The notes: generated by a model not told the origin, from the sequence alone. Numbered from the stretch's first letter, positions 47,357-55,849 are shown. The stretch is DNA of 64,000 nucleotides from Psychrobacter sp. APC 3281 (GCF_030407815.1 NZ_JASDCS010000003.1:248001-312000); one strand, 5' to 3'. Numbers and translations: made by a program.

Positions 47357-47768
47357 AGCGACTTCCTTGTCATCAATGTAATAGTTTGTCAACCGAGTGT
47401 AACCACTTTTTAGAAAGCTAGCAATCGTTTTGATTGCAAAGTTGCAAGAATATTGCCTGATTTAAGTAAGTTTTTAGAGCATAAAAAAGGGGGAGCAAGT
47501 ATTAAAAAATCATAATGTCTCGCTCACATAATATTTTGTTTCCTTCTATGTAATTACGCTGTAAGCACCTGATTTTTATTTAGTTGTCTTTGTTGAAAAG
47601 TATAAGAATTATCTATCGATATTGCTTATTTAGTCTAAACAACTGCTTGCTCATGAATAGTATCAAAGCAGCACTCCATAGTAAGATAATCAGGCCAAAT
47701 GCGCATACAGACGTCACTGGTGGCAAGAGTAAGTATAGCTAGCAGTATCAATATTATAGAGACTGAAA
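47357..47768. other. Intergenic region between the esterase gene and an MFS gene
   Basis: A 412-bp AT-rich spacer on the upstream side of the esterase gene and downstream of the MFS gene ending at 47769. No terminator with a clear stem, no ORF and no RNA gene was seen. Confidence 0.45.
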
Positions 47769-49025
47769 TTAAGCTTGTTTTTGTGGACGCAATAACAAGG
47801 TAAGTCCAAGCGCTACAAAAGCTGCGATACCAGATATCATATAACTGATACTAAAGTCCCCAGTGATTTCTGCAAGATAACCTGCTGCCACTGGTCCGAG
47901 AGCTTGTCCTCCTGAAAAGGCAAAAGTCAGCGCTGCAAGTGCACTTGCCGCCGCTGCAGGACCGAAATAGTCGCCCGCCGAGGCAGCCATAATGACAGGT
48001 ACACTCCACACCACTAAACCAAACAGAATAATTGACAAATACAGCCCCAAACTCCAATCAGTCAGTCCGACCAACAGATAAGCGATGGCAAGGAAGAAAA
48101 AAGCCAATGCTAGACCAAGGCGTCTACCAATATGGTCAGAAATCCAGCCAAACAACATACCTGAGAACATGCTAAGCAGCCCAATCCATGCCCAAACACC
48201 ACCAGCAGTCGCTTCACTCAGTTGATACGAGCCAACCATACTGGTGACGATAAAGGTGACGTAAACCATATAAGTAGCGCCATAAATAGCAAAGATGACA
48301 CCTAAATGTACAAGTAGGTTAATATTGCTACGTTCTAGCTTTTTCTTATTTTTAATAGGTAAGGTAGGTGCGCGCCCAAAAGGGCTTTGGCTGACATCGT
48401 CTGGATGATTGCGAATCAAAGTAAAGGTAAGCCAAGCTACCGCAATATTAATCACGGCAAAAATTAGCCAACCTGTTTGCCAAGACAATAGAGTAGAGAA
48501 GGGTAAGAGTTTGGGTACGACGAAGCCTGATAAAATGATACCAAAGCCGGGTCCCGCCATGACTAATCCTAAAGCGAGCCCGCGGTGCGAAGGAAAAAAC
48601 CAATGCGACATGACGCTCATCATTGGTAAGACCACGCCGCCGCTACCGATACCAGTCAGCACATAGAGTGCGCAGAGTATTGGAAAACTGGTGGTAAAAG
48701 CCATACCGAGCATAGAGACAGCAATGAGGAGGAGACTTGCCGTCGCAGTCGTTCGAGTACCCAACCGAGGTAGAATAAGCGGGCTTAGAAGCACAGCAAC
48801 GAGATATCCTATTAGGTTGGTAAATCCCAATATACCGCTTTGGGTATAATTTAATCCTAGAGAAGATGACATGGATGGCAGTAACATGCCAAATGCGAAT
48901 CGTCCTAACCCAAGTCCGCAGAACATTGCTACAGAGCCTGTAGCAGCAACGATCCAAGCATAATGTAACCTGCCTAGCTTAAGAGGAGCGATGTTGCTTT
49001 TTCGAAGTATTCTACCGGGCATCAC
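47769..49025 (-). CDS. MFS transporter (YbfB/YjiJ family)
   Basis: The 418-aa protein has 12 predicted membrane segments. The YbfB/YjiJ-type start HYAWIVAATGSVAMFCGLGLGRFAFGMLLPSM is followed by LGLNYTQSGILGFTNLIGYL and the later GWISDHIGRRLGLALAFF loop between segments 8 and 9. Substrate unknown; relatives are probably exporters. The promoter about 170 nt upstream (TTGAAC-17-TATACT) is overlapped by a palindrome, which suggests repression by a TetR-like regulator that is not encoded beside it. Alternative start MPGRILRKS one residue later. Confidence 0.88.
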   Translation of the reverse strand: MMPGRILRKSNIAPLKLGRLHYAWIVAATGSVAMFCGLGLGRFAFGMLLPSMSSSLGLNYTQSGILGFTNLIGYLVAVLLSPLILPRLGTRTTATASLLLIAVSMLGMAFTTSFPILCALYVLTGIGSGGVVLPMMSVMSHWFFPSHRGLALGLVMAGPGFGIILSGFVVPKLLPFSTLLSWQTGWLIFAVINIAVAWLTFTLIRNHPDDVSQSPFGRAPTLPIKNKKKLERSNINLLVHLGVIFAIYGATYMVYVTFIVTSMVGSYQLSEATAGGVWAWIGLLSMFSGMLFGWISDHIGRRLGLALAFFFLAIAYLLVGLTDWSLGLYLSIILFGLVVWSVPVIMAASAGDYFGPAAAASALAALTFAFSGGQALGPVAAGYLAEITGDFSISYMISGIAAFVALGLTLLLRPQKQA

Positions 49026-49200
49026 GAATCTCCAACAAGTTGAAAATTCGCAATATATATCGTCACTAAATTTAGATCGTAGGTAATGACTTCCTTGTTT
49101 TGAATAGTATCCATTTCACACTCATCCTTTTGTGCTTAATCCCTATCAGTCCTTTATTAAATATACTTATAGCCTAAGCATACTTATGCCCTATAAAATT

Positions 49201-49229
49201 AGTATAACTGCACCTGAACGTTCGTTCAA
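49201..49229 (-). promoter_or_regulatory. sigma70 promoter overlapped by a TetR-type palindrome
   Basis: On the minus strand TTGAAC (49229-49224), 17 nt, TATACT (49206-49201) gives a strong promoter reading toward the MFS gene, with expected start near 49194. The near-palindrome TGAACGTTCGTTCA (49215-49228) covers the -35 box and part of the spacer. This is the arrangement of a repressor site. Confidence 0.65.
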
Positions 49230-49292
49230 TGAGTATATAAGCAATCCTCGTAATGATTCATAGGCCACATTGTTGTATTCATACATAAAGAA

Positions 49293-49322
49293 AATGCCAG
49301 CCCATTTATATGGCTGGCATTC
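49293..49322 (-). terminator. Terminator behind sotB
   Basis: A 10-bp perfect stem (aatgccagcc / ggctggcatt), 9-nt loop, with TTTTCTTT on the minus strand, about 70 nt past the stop at 49393. Confidence 0.82.
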
Positions 49323-49392
49323 TGCTTATTATTTTCTGACGGTTCCTTACTGAATGCTATTTTTTGGCTATTCTTTAATATCGACTTATTAT

Positions 49393-50592
49393 TTAGCCAA
49401 GTCGCTTACTCAATTCAGGAAAGCGCTTTATCATAAATAGCATTAAGAGTAACGCCACAACTGCGATAGCAGCACCTGTGTATCCTACGCTAGATAGTGA
49501 GATGTGCGTCACGGCATAACCACCGAATAGTGCACCCGTACCAATTCCTAAATTAATAATACCTGAGAACATCGACATCAGCATGTCTTGCGCATTGACA
49601 TCGACCATAATGACTTTGGCCTGCATGGAGATAATCAGTAGCATGAGCGCCGCGCCCCACAGTAAGGCGATAAAGCTGAGCGCCCATACAGAGGTCACTA
49701 CTAGCAATAGCGCAAGCATAGACACGAGCATCAGTATGGTCGATATCAGCATCAATCTGGTATTGAACCGATCTCCCCAACGACTGAAAATAACACTGCC
49801 TACAATTCCAGCTGCACCGAATAGTAACAGTACAAAAGTCGCAGCGTTTTCACTGATATTACCGACTTGGCGCATGAATGGTTCTATATAAGAATAAGCC
49901 GTATAGTGCGCTGTAAAGACCAATAAAATAAGCAAGTATAGACAAACCAATAAAGGGTTTTTAAGGAGTTCTGGAATCTTTCTAAAAGACCCTTCAAACA
50001 TACTAGGCAACGTGGGCAATAGCCTTGCTTGTAGAATAAATACAATTGAGGCGATGACACCAATACCGCCAAAGGTCGCACGCCAGCCAAACCATTGTCC
50101 TACCAAACGACCCAATGGCACACCCAATACCATCGCTAATGACGTACCCGTTGCTAGTACGCTAAGCGCCATGGCTTTTTTGCCTTCAGGTGCGACGCGT
50201 ATCGCGATTGCAGCTGTAATTGACCAAAATATCGCATGAGATAACGCAATTCCAACTCGGCTAATGAGCAGCACGTCAAAGCTCCACGCAAATACAGACA
50301 GTACGTGACTGGCAATAAATACGGCAAAAAGCCCTAAGAGCAAGCGTTTGCGCTCAAATCGACTGGTCAATAGCATTAGTGGCAATGACATCGCAGCGAC
50401 AATCCAAGCATAGAGTGTCAACATCCAGCCAGTCTCTGCCGTCGTAATGGAGAAGTCTTGGGCAATGTCGCTCAACAGCGCCACAGGGACAAATTCTGTG
50501 GTGTTCATTATAAAGGCACTAACGCCCATCAAAAATACTTGAAAATACTGAGTTCGGCGAGCGTTTGAGCTGGCCTCAAGGTTATGTGTCAT
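49393..50592 (-). CDS. sotB: MFS sugar efflux transporter SotB
   Basis: The 399-aa protein is close to E. coli SotB in its first half: AFIMNTTEFVPVALLSDIAQDFSIT, MLTLYAWIVAAMSLPLMLLTSRFERKRLL, VFIASHVLSVFAWSFDVLLISRVGIALSHAIFWSITAAIAIR and TGTSLAMVLGVPLGRLVGQWFGWR. Twelve membrane segments are predicted. E. coli SotB exports arabinose and IPTG; the natural role is unclear. ATG 50592 (GGA upstream) is chosen over the TTG-initiated longer frame at 50649. Its own terminator follows. Confidence 0.92.
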   Translation of the reverse strand: MTHNLEASSNARRTQYFQVFLMGVSAFIMNTTEFVPVALLSDIAQDFSITTAETGWMLTLYAWIVAAMSLPLMLLTSRFERKRLLLGLFAVFIASHVLSVFAWSFDVLLISRVGIALSHAIFWSITAAIAIRVAPEGKKAMALSVLATGTSLAMVLGVPLGRLVGQWFGWRATFGGIGVIASIVFILQARLLPTLPSMFEGSFRKIPELLKNPLLVCLYLLILLVFTAHYTAYSYIEPFMRQVGNISENAATFVLLLFGAAGIVGSVIFSRWGDRFNTRLMLISTILMLVSMLALLLVVTSVWALSFIALLWGAALMLLIISMQAKVIMVDVNAQDMLMSMFSGIINLGIGTGALFGGYAVTHISLSSVGYTGAAIAVVALLLMLFMIKRFPELSKRLG

Positions 50593-51328
50593 AAAGTCCA
50601 ATACAGATGCGAATACTACGTGTGATAGGTCAAAGTGGGGCAGGCTCAATTAGAATACAAGGTTTGCGGGGCAAGATAGCAAGCCCACGTCGATCGTGAA
50701 AGGTGTTTTTTGATAAGGATTGTTAATTAGACGTTTATTGAAGATGCTTGAGTAATATGAAACTGTCGCTAATGATAATTATTGTGTTGGGGTCCTTGCT
50801 AACGACTAAACTACAATTCATTTAAAAAGAAGCGACACCAGTTGTCGTAGAAGTTTTAAACGGCTTTATTTTTATGTGAGCCTATATTATAGTTATTAGG
50901 TCAGGCAAAATGACATGAGATAAAAACCAGTTAACCCTCGGAGCGCAACGCTTCACTCTTTAACTGAGTTTTTAAACGCTATCTTAGCGAAGTCTTTCTA
51001 GTAGTGTTATTTACGTTTTATCCTAAACTTCTGCGCCTGTACAAACTCAAAAACTATATTTATTAATAAACAAGAAACTTAGTAGAAAAAACTCGTTTGC
51101 GTTGCAAAAATATTAGCAATGTAACAGCGAAAAACTGTGGTTAAAAAGCCTATCGGAATTAAAAAAATACTACCTTACCAAGTCGATTAATTTACGTAAC
51201 TTTATAGATAATGACGTCATTTAAACAATGGCGAATAGACTCGGCTGGCTTGAAATCAGCATTCAGAATATAACAACAACGAAAAGCTGCAGCGAAACAA
51301 CCAAAATCAAAACAATAAGGATATAAAT
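50593..51328. other. Long intergenic region upstream of an unknown gene
   Basis: A 736-bp gene-poor stretch. It contains small inverted repeats (cgacaccagttgtcg-like at about 50832-50846) and a terminator-like hairpin at 50922-50972. The remaining 350 bp before the gene at 51329 is very AT-rich with no ORF worth listing. Confidence 0.45.
50922..50972 (+). terminator. Terminator-like hairpin, candidate end of a small RNA
   Basis: The arms aaaaac-cagttaa (50922-50934) and ttaactg-a-gttttt (50960-50972) pair as a 13-bp stem with one bulge, around an inner hairpin gagcg-caa-cgctt. It ends in a T-run on the plus strand, with no gene upstream on that strand for more than 5 kb. Confidence 0.4.
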
Positions 51329-52243
51329 ATGACGACATTAACGTATCAGTTTGAGCAAAAACGGTTAGATAATATGCAATGGTCGGATGGCTCAAAGTTA
51401 TCTGGTATAACGGTACTAGCAAATGATGAGAAAGGCCGAATACGAAAACAGCCATTGTTTTATCTAGAGACAGTTTCTGTAGACAATTATGAAGATGATA
51501 TTTATTTCGTGAACAATACCGATGAGCCGCTCAGATGGGTAGCACCCTTTAAACCCTATCGAAATATAAATGAAGCACGAGCGAAGCTAGGCGATAGCAG
51601 TGATAAAAACTTACGTAAAGTCACGCTCTATAGTGATGACATAAATAGCGTGTATCAGGATGTACTACCTAAGCAGGGCGTGCGGATTGGTAGTACTCAT
51701 ATCATGTATGACAGTGATGCGATGATGCAGTGGTTCGTACATGTGCCTTATAAAGGGCCAGATACTCATTATGCGATCTGGCAATTTAATGTAGTGGAAA
51801 AGGGCGGGATTCGAGGAACTTATCCATTGCTATGGGATGATTTTAGTAAGCCCTCGCACATGGTGAGTTGTGACTGTTTGTTTGATCAAGCTGATATGCC
51901 GATAGAGGTCAGTATTTACGAAGAGCGCTGTGCAATGCTAGAGAGGCTTATCGGTTCATTTGGGGTGTCCAATGCCATATTCATATTGGCAATCAATGAT
52001 GTGCTCTATCGTTATGGCGTCGGCTGGAGCGCGCCCTATAGCGAGTCGGATATACAAGCGCAAGACATTGCGATGAAACTAATAGAACAAAAGCCAGAAA
52101 ATGCAGAAGCGGTGAAAGCCATTGTCCAAGCGGTTTATGATTTTTGGTTTAACGAAGGTTTTGCAAAAAATATCTCAATACAGGCTTGTGAGGAGCTTTT
52201 AAGCTTGTACCAAGCGCAGGTTGCCACCCAAAAACCAGTTTAA
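51329..52243 (+). CDS. Protein of unknown function (304 aa)
   Basis: AAGGATATAAAT precedes the ATG. The protein is soluble, acidic, without signal or membrane segments. An N-terminal half with beta-rich, WVAPFKPYRNIN and KVTLYSDDINSVYQDVLPKQGVRIGSTHIMYD segments is followed by a helical C-terminal half (ILAINDVLYRYGVGWSAPYSESDIQAQDIAMKLIEQK). I recognise no family. The next gene starts 57 bp later and encodes a YqiA-like esterase, so the two may be an operon. Confidence 0.75.
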   Translation: MTTLTYQFEQKRLDNMQWSDGSKLSGITVLANDEKGRIRKQPLFYLETVSVDNYEDDIYFVNNTDEPLRWVAPFKPYRNINEARAKLGDSSDKNLRKVTLYSDDINSVYQDVLPKQGVRIGSTHIMYDSDAMMQWFVHVPYKGPDTHYAIWQFNVVEKGGIRGTYPLLWDDFSKPSHMVSCDCLFDQADMPIEVSIYEERCAMLERLIGSFGVSNAIFILAINDVLYRYGVGWSAPYSESDIQAQDIAMKLIEQKPENAEAVKAIVQAVYDFWFNEGFAKNISIQACEELLSLYQAQVATQKPV

Positions 52244-52300
52244 TTTATAAGCCAAATGATCAAGAAAAAACCTAAATAACAATTAAAAAAGAAGAACCTT

Positions 52301-52885
52301 ATGATGTTTCCTATTGAAAACAATGATACGTTTTTACTGTTTTTTCATGGTCTCGACTCTAGCAATGAGACCAGCAAATATACCTGTATCACGCGTGAGC
52401 CAAAATACTGTCAAACGGTCAATTACCGCGAGAGTTTTGCAGAAATATTTGAGATTTATGATGCATTGATTCGCGAGAAAATGACACAGTATCCTCGAGT
52501 GGTGTTGGCAGGGCATTCGCTTGGTGGCTGGTTTGCCAATCATTTTGCGCATAAGTATAACTTGCGCGCGCTGTTGATTGCGCCTTGTATCTATCCAAGT
52601 GAGGTATTGGTTGACCGTATCCCTGACGTGGCTGATATGAAGCTGTCTTTTCCCACGACCAATACCGAGATAGTACGAGTTATGGTAGAAGTCGATGATG
52701 AAAGCTTGGATGTGGCGGTAGCTAGACGAACCTTGGTAAATCTACCTAATAGCTGGGACGTTGATTACTTTGCAGACGGTCATCACCGTATCGCTCGTAG
52801 TAGTGATATTTGGTATCACTTAACTCATCTGTGCGAAGACCCCATCGTTTGGATGGATGAGGCAACATATCATGGTGAAGACTAA
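52301..52885 (+). CDS. YqiA-like alpha/beta-hydrolase (esterase)
   Basis: The 194-aa protein has the short alpha/beta hydrolase fold of the YqiA/UPF0227 group: oxyanion region LLFFHGLDSSNETSKY, nucleophile S73 in LAGHSLGGWFANHFA, and the late Asp-His region DYFADGHHRIARSSD. YqiA proteins hydrolyse short acyl esters and thioesters in vitro. It is cytoplasmic and follows the unknown gene at 51329. Start at the first of two adjacent ATGs is uncertain by one residue. Confidence 0.85.
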   Translation: MMFPIENNDTFLLFFHGLDSSNETSKYTCITREPKYCQTVNYRESFAEIFEIYDALIREKMTQYPRVVLAGHSLGGWFANHFAHKYNLRALLIAPCIYPSEVLVDRIPDVADMKLSFPTTNTEIVRVMVEVDDESLDVAVARRTLVNLPNSWDVDYFADGHHRIARSSDIWYHLTHLCEDPIVWMDEATYHGED

Positions 52886-52947
52886 TAGCAAGGGCAGTCA
52901 AAAAACTGTCGCGACTGATGGATAAATAAACTGCTTAAAACAATTGA

Positions 52948-52976
52948 TTGACATTAAAGACGATCGGTCATAATAT
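52948..52976 (+). promoter_or_regulatory. tetR promoter with operator in its spacer (site A)
   Basis: TTGACA (52948-52953), exactly 17 nt, TAATAT (52971-52976) is a near-consensus sigma70 promoter. The operator-like AAGAC-GATCG-GTCAT (52957-52971) lies in the spacer. The expected transcription start, 6-7 nt after the -10, falls on the ATG at 52983, so the mRNA would be leaderless. Confidence 0.8.
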
Positions 52977-52982
52977 TTGTGC

Positions 52983-53615
52983 ATGACGATTACTAAGCCA
53001 AAAGCCCGTCGAGGGCGTCCACCCAATGTTGAGAGAGAGTTTACGGATACCCGTGAAGCTCTTTTGAGATCTGGGATGGAGATACTAACAGAGCAAGGCT
53101 TTGCGACTACTGGTATCGATGCCATACTCAAACGCATCAATGTGCCTAAAGGCTCTTTCTACAATTATTTCAAAAACAAAGAAGCATTTGGACAGGAAGT
53201 GTTGCGGCAGTACGCGTTGTATTTTGCTCGCAAGCTAGATCATTGTTTTCTGAATGAGCAAGTATCTCCCATGCAGCGTATTAGTGACTTTGTTGAAGAT
53301 GCTAAGTCAGGAATGATTAAGCATGAATTTCGACGCGGCTGTTTGGTAGGTAACTTGGGTCAAGAGATTGTCGTGTTGCCTGAGAGTTTTCGCTGTGAGT
53401 TAGAAGGTATATTACTTGATTGGCAAAAACGTTTAGCGGCTTGTTTACGTGTTGCAGTACAACAGGGACAAATACATCCTAATAGTGATTGTGATGAGCT
53501 TGCTGCTTTTTTTTGGATTGGTTGGGAAGGTGCGGTTTTGCGTGCTAAGTTGGTGCAAGATGTCAGTCCATTAGATACTTTTTTCCGAGGTTTTGTAGCA
53601 GGAATACAGAAGTAA
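52983..53615 (+). CDS. TetR family regulator (candidate AcuR-like repressor of acuI)
   Basis: The 210-aa protein begins MTITKPKARRGRPP and has a TetR N-terminal helix-turn-helix (AILKRINVPKGSFYNYFKNKEAFGQEVLRQYA, about residues 40-72) and an all-helical ligand domain. The next gene encodes an AcuI-type reductase, and in Rhodobacter a TetR protein, AcuR, controls acuI. The same TAGAC-N5-GTCTA site occurs in front of this gene (site A) and twice in front of acuI, so autorepression and acuI control are likely. No SD precedes ATG 52983, matching a leaderless transcript. A TTG two codons upstream is the only other candidate. Confidence 0.88.
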   Translation: MTITKPKARRGRPPNVEREFTDTREALLRSGMEILTEQGFATTGIDAILKRINVPKGSFYNYFKNKEAFGQEVLRQYALYFARKLDHCFLNEQVSPMQRISDFVEDAKSGMIKHEFRRGCLVGNLGQEIVVLPESFRCELEGILLDWQKRLAACLRVAVQQGQIHPNSDCDELAAFFWIGWEGAVLRAKLVQDVSPLDTFFRGFVAGIQK

Positions 53616-53630
53616 TTTTTTATTTATATT

Positions 53631-53681
53631 TTTAGACGACCGGTCTAAATTTTTTACTAATTTATAGACGATTGGTCTAAA
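53631..53681 (+). promoter_or_regulatory. Two TetR operators in front of acuI (sites B and C)
   Basis: Site B TAGAC-GACCG-GTCTA (53633-53647) and site C TAGAC-GATTG-GTCTA (53665-53679) are perfect 5-nt arms with a 5-nt centre. Their centres lie 32 bp apart, three helical turns, so bound dimers would face the same side. Site C ends 13 nt before the acuI ATG. Confidence 0.85.
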
Positions 53682-53692
53682 TAGGAGCTACT

Positions 53693-54676
53693 ATGTTTAA
53701 AGCAATATTAATTGAAAAAAATGATGATGTTTATCAGTCTAATCTGACTGAGATACAGGACGCGCAATTGCCAGAAGGGGATGTCACGGTCCGTGTGGCA
53801 TATAGCACACTCAACTATAAAGATGGATTGGCTATCACGGGTCGTAGCCCTGTGGTACGCACATTTCCCATGGTTCCAGGTATTGATTTAGCAGGAACTG
53901 TAGAAACAAGCAGCCATCCTCGCTACGAAGCAGGCGACAAGGTGTTGTTAAATGGTTGGAGTGTGGGTGAGAAGTATTGGGGCGGTCTGTCACAAAAAGC
54001 GCGATTAAACGGTGACTGGCTTATCCCGCTCCCTGAATCGATGACTGAAAGTCAAGCAATGGCAATAGGTACGGCAGGATATACTGCGATGCTTTGCTTG
54101 ATCGCGTTAGAGCGTAATGGACTGACACCAGAGCGTGGCGAAGTATTGGTGACGGGTGCTAATGGCGGTGTTGGTAGCTTTGCCATCGCACTTTTGGCAA
54201 ACCAAGGCTACTCTGTCACTGCGTCTACGGGTCGCCTAGAGGAAGCTGAATACTTAAAAAGCCTTGGTGCAACGACGATCATTGATCGAGCGGAGTTCAG
54301 TAGTCCGGGACGTGCACTTGGTAAAGAGAAATGGGCTGCCGCAATTGATTCTGTTGGTAGTCATACGCTGGCCAACGTTTGTGCTAGCACGTGTGAAGAT
54401 GGTTTAGTCGCTACTTGTGGATTGGCTCAAGGCATGGATTTCCCTGCTACTGTTGCGCCATTTATTTTACGCGGTGTCAGTTTGCTTGGTATTAATAGCG
54501 TGACGCGACCTTATGATGAGCGTGTAGAAGCATGGCAGCGTTTGAGTACAAGTTTGGATATGACGCAATTGGATGCAATCACCAGAGAGATTGGTTTAAG
54601 CGAAGTCATTCCGATAGCCAGCGAGTTGTTGGATGGTAAGGTTTGTGGTCGAATAGTTGTTGATGTCAATCGTTAG
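53693..54676 (+). CDS. acuI: Acrylyl-CoA reductase (AcuI/YhdH family)
   Basis: AcuI reduces toxic acryloyl-CoA to propionyl-CoA with NADPH, protecting cells that break down DMSP or acrylate. The 327-aa medium-chain reductase starts MFKAILIEKNDDVYQSNL and has STLNYKDGLAITG, the cofactor turn VTGANGGVGSFAIALLANQGY, LLGINSVTRP and GKVCGRIVVDVNR, matching E. coli YhdH/AcuI. AGGAG lies 5 nt before the ATG. It follows tetR by 77 bp with its own pair of operators. No DMSP lyase (ddd) gene is in the window, so it may serve detoxification or propionate-linked routes. Confidence 0.92.
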   Translation: MFKAILIEKNDDVYQSNLTEIQDAQLPEGDVTVRVAYSTLNYKDGLAITGRSPVVRTFPMVPGIDLAGTVETSSHPRYEAGDKVLLNGWSVGEKYWGGLSQKARLNGDWLIPLPESMTESQAMAIGTAGYTAMLCLIALERNGLTPERGEVLVTGANGGVGSFAIALLANQGYSVTASTGRLEEAEYLKSLGATTIIDRAEFSSPGRALGKEKWAAAIDSVGSHTLANVCASTCEDGLVATCGLAQGMDFPATVAPFILRGVSLLGINSVTRPYDERVEAWQRLSTSLDMTQLDAITREIGLSEVIPIASELLDGKVCGRIVVDVNR

Positions 54677-55065
54677 ATTATCATTCATTTTCTTTAATAT
54701 TTCAACATTAATGTTTTGATGTTGAGCCTCGTGTTAGCACATGAACAAAGTATACAGAAAGGTCCAGTATTGAGTGCTTAATGTGAAAAATTACTATTCA
54801 CAAACAGTCACACATATCAGTATTTATTTTTTGTCACCTGATGTGCTATCATCGTTGAACGATCTATCGTGGGTTTAACAGTTTTGTTGTTTCCGACCAT
54901 GACAATAGTCTCATGGCGGCGTGACAAACCTTGCAACTTCCAGCACGATATAAAACAACTCTGGTAAAGCGCATGAGCCTGTACTCCGACAACCTCATTT
55001 GTGCCTGATTTTTTGCCTATTTGGGCGTATATCATACTTTTTCGTCGGAGTAACAGGAGTCTAAG
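54677..55065. other. Intergenic region upstream of unknown gene 55066 with nested palindromes
   Basis: The spacer contains two overlapping perfect palindromes at 54851-54870 (ATCGTT-G-AACGAT sharing arms with ACGAT-CT-ATCGT) and a leader stem TACTCCGAC (54982-54990) with GTCGGAGTA (55044-55052). A 104-codon minus-strand frame overlapping it is rejected as a gene. Confidence 0.6.
54982..55052 (+). promoter_or_regulatory. Leader hairpin abutting the Shine-Dalgarno of gene 55066
   Basis: Perfect 9-bp arms TACTCCGAC and GTCGGAGTA close a 53-nt loop that contains a smaller gcctatttgggc hairpin. The right arm ends 2 nt before the AGGAG that serves the GTG start, so folding could hide the ribosome site. 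This is a candidate RNA thermometer or other cis-element. Confidence 0.45.
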
Positions 55066-55713
55066 GTGTTCAATATCATGAGTCACATTGTTAACCCATC
55101 TAAATATACCCGTCGTTATCACCCACGCCATTCTCTAGCGCAATATATTATCAATCAAATAGAGTCGCTTGAGCTGCGCCCGCAAGATATCGTCAAGCAA
55201 ATGGGTTATCCTCTTAAACATACTATTCCAGCCTATGACCGCCTGCGCCATGTACTGTCGAGCAAATTTCTTGGGCTTGATGGTAGCTATATGGACAAAC
55301 ATTTTACCGCTGATGAGTTTTTGGCAAAACTATTTGCCGTACTTGAGATACCGTATCAGCCATTCGCAGAAGATATTGCTCAACTTAAATATGACTTGGC
55401 GAATCACTCTAATACGCTACCCATATATAGCTTAAGAGCGGAAGTAGATTTTACATTTACGAGTGCTGATAATTGGATGTCTCGTGGCGCGGCTTCACGT
55501 TTTGCCCAAGTATACTTGCCTAGTGGTTTTGCCAAATTAGACGATGCTCAACGTAAATCAGTGATTCAAGACAGCATCATCGAGCATTATCAGCAGTATG
55601 AGGGCAGTTTGCCATACGATGGTGTTATCAAAGGTTATCGACTGACGATTGAACAAAACAACCATGTGGTTGATCATGCAGAGTATGGATTGCCAAAATC
55701 TAGCAGTATTTAA
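55066..55713 (+). CDS. Protein of unknown function (215 aa), GTG start
   Basis: AGGAG (55055-55059) lies 6 nt before GTG 55066, which fixes the start; ATG 55078 is a weaker alternative. The N-terminal region (SLAQYIINQIESLELRPQDIVKQMGYP ... YDRLRHVLSSKFLGL) looks like a helical, XRE-like DNA-binding domain, and the middle (DEFLAKLFAVLEIPYQPFAEDI) continues helical. The C-terminal half is beta-rich (AEVDFTFTSADNWMSRGAASRFAQVYLPSG). I do not recognise the family. It is followed by a terminator at 55794. Confidence 0.75.
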   Translation: MFNIMSHIVNPSKYTRRYHPRHSLAQYIINQIESLELRPQDIVKQMGYPLKHTIPAYDRLRHVLSSKFLGLDGSYMDKHFTADEFLAKLFAVLEIPYQPFAEDIAQLKYDLANHSNTLPIYSLRAEVDFTFTSADNWMSRGAASRFAQVYLPSGFAKLDDAQRKSVIQDSIIEHYQQYEGSLPYDGVIKGYRLTIEQNNHVVDHAEYGLPKSSSI

Positions 55714-55793
55714 AATGCTGTGAGTATGTGAAGAGTGTAATAATCTAAGCTCATCGACTAAGAAGCCTTAGTATAAATTAGAAGACGCAGTAT

Positions 55794-55825
55794 AAAAAAG
55801 CCTCACTTTATTGTGGGGCTTTTTG
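55794..55825. terminator. Terminator behind gene 55066
   Basis: A 12-bp stem (aaaaagcctcac / gtggggcttttt, one G-U/T-G pair) with a 6-nt loop. A- and T-runs on both sides let it serve the converging tetR gene too. Confidence 0.85.
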
Positions 55826-55849
55826 GTTTTTAATATTAGATTTTTTGTC

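Larger units (their letters stand above)
49026..49392. other. Intergenic region between the two MFS genes
   Basis: The 367-bp spacer contains the palindrome-overlapped promoter for the MFS gene at 47769-49025 (49201-49229) and the sotB terminator (49293-49322). The rest is a long AT-rich leader with no ORF. Confidence 0.6.

Noticed and set aside
54817..55131. 104-codon minus-strand frame
   Set aside because: It overlaps the leader and start of gene 55066, has no Shine-Dalgarno and its translation shows no domain.
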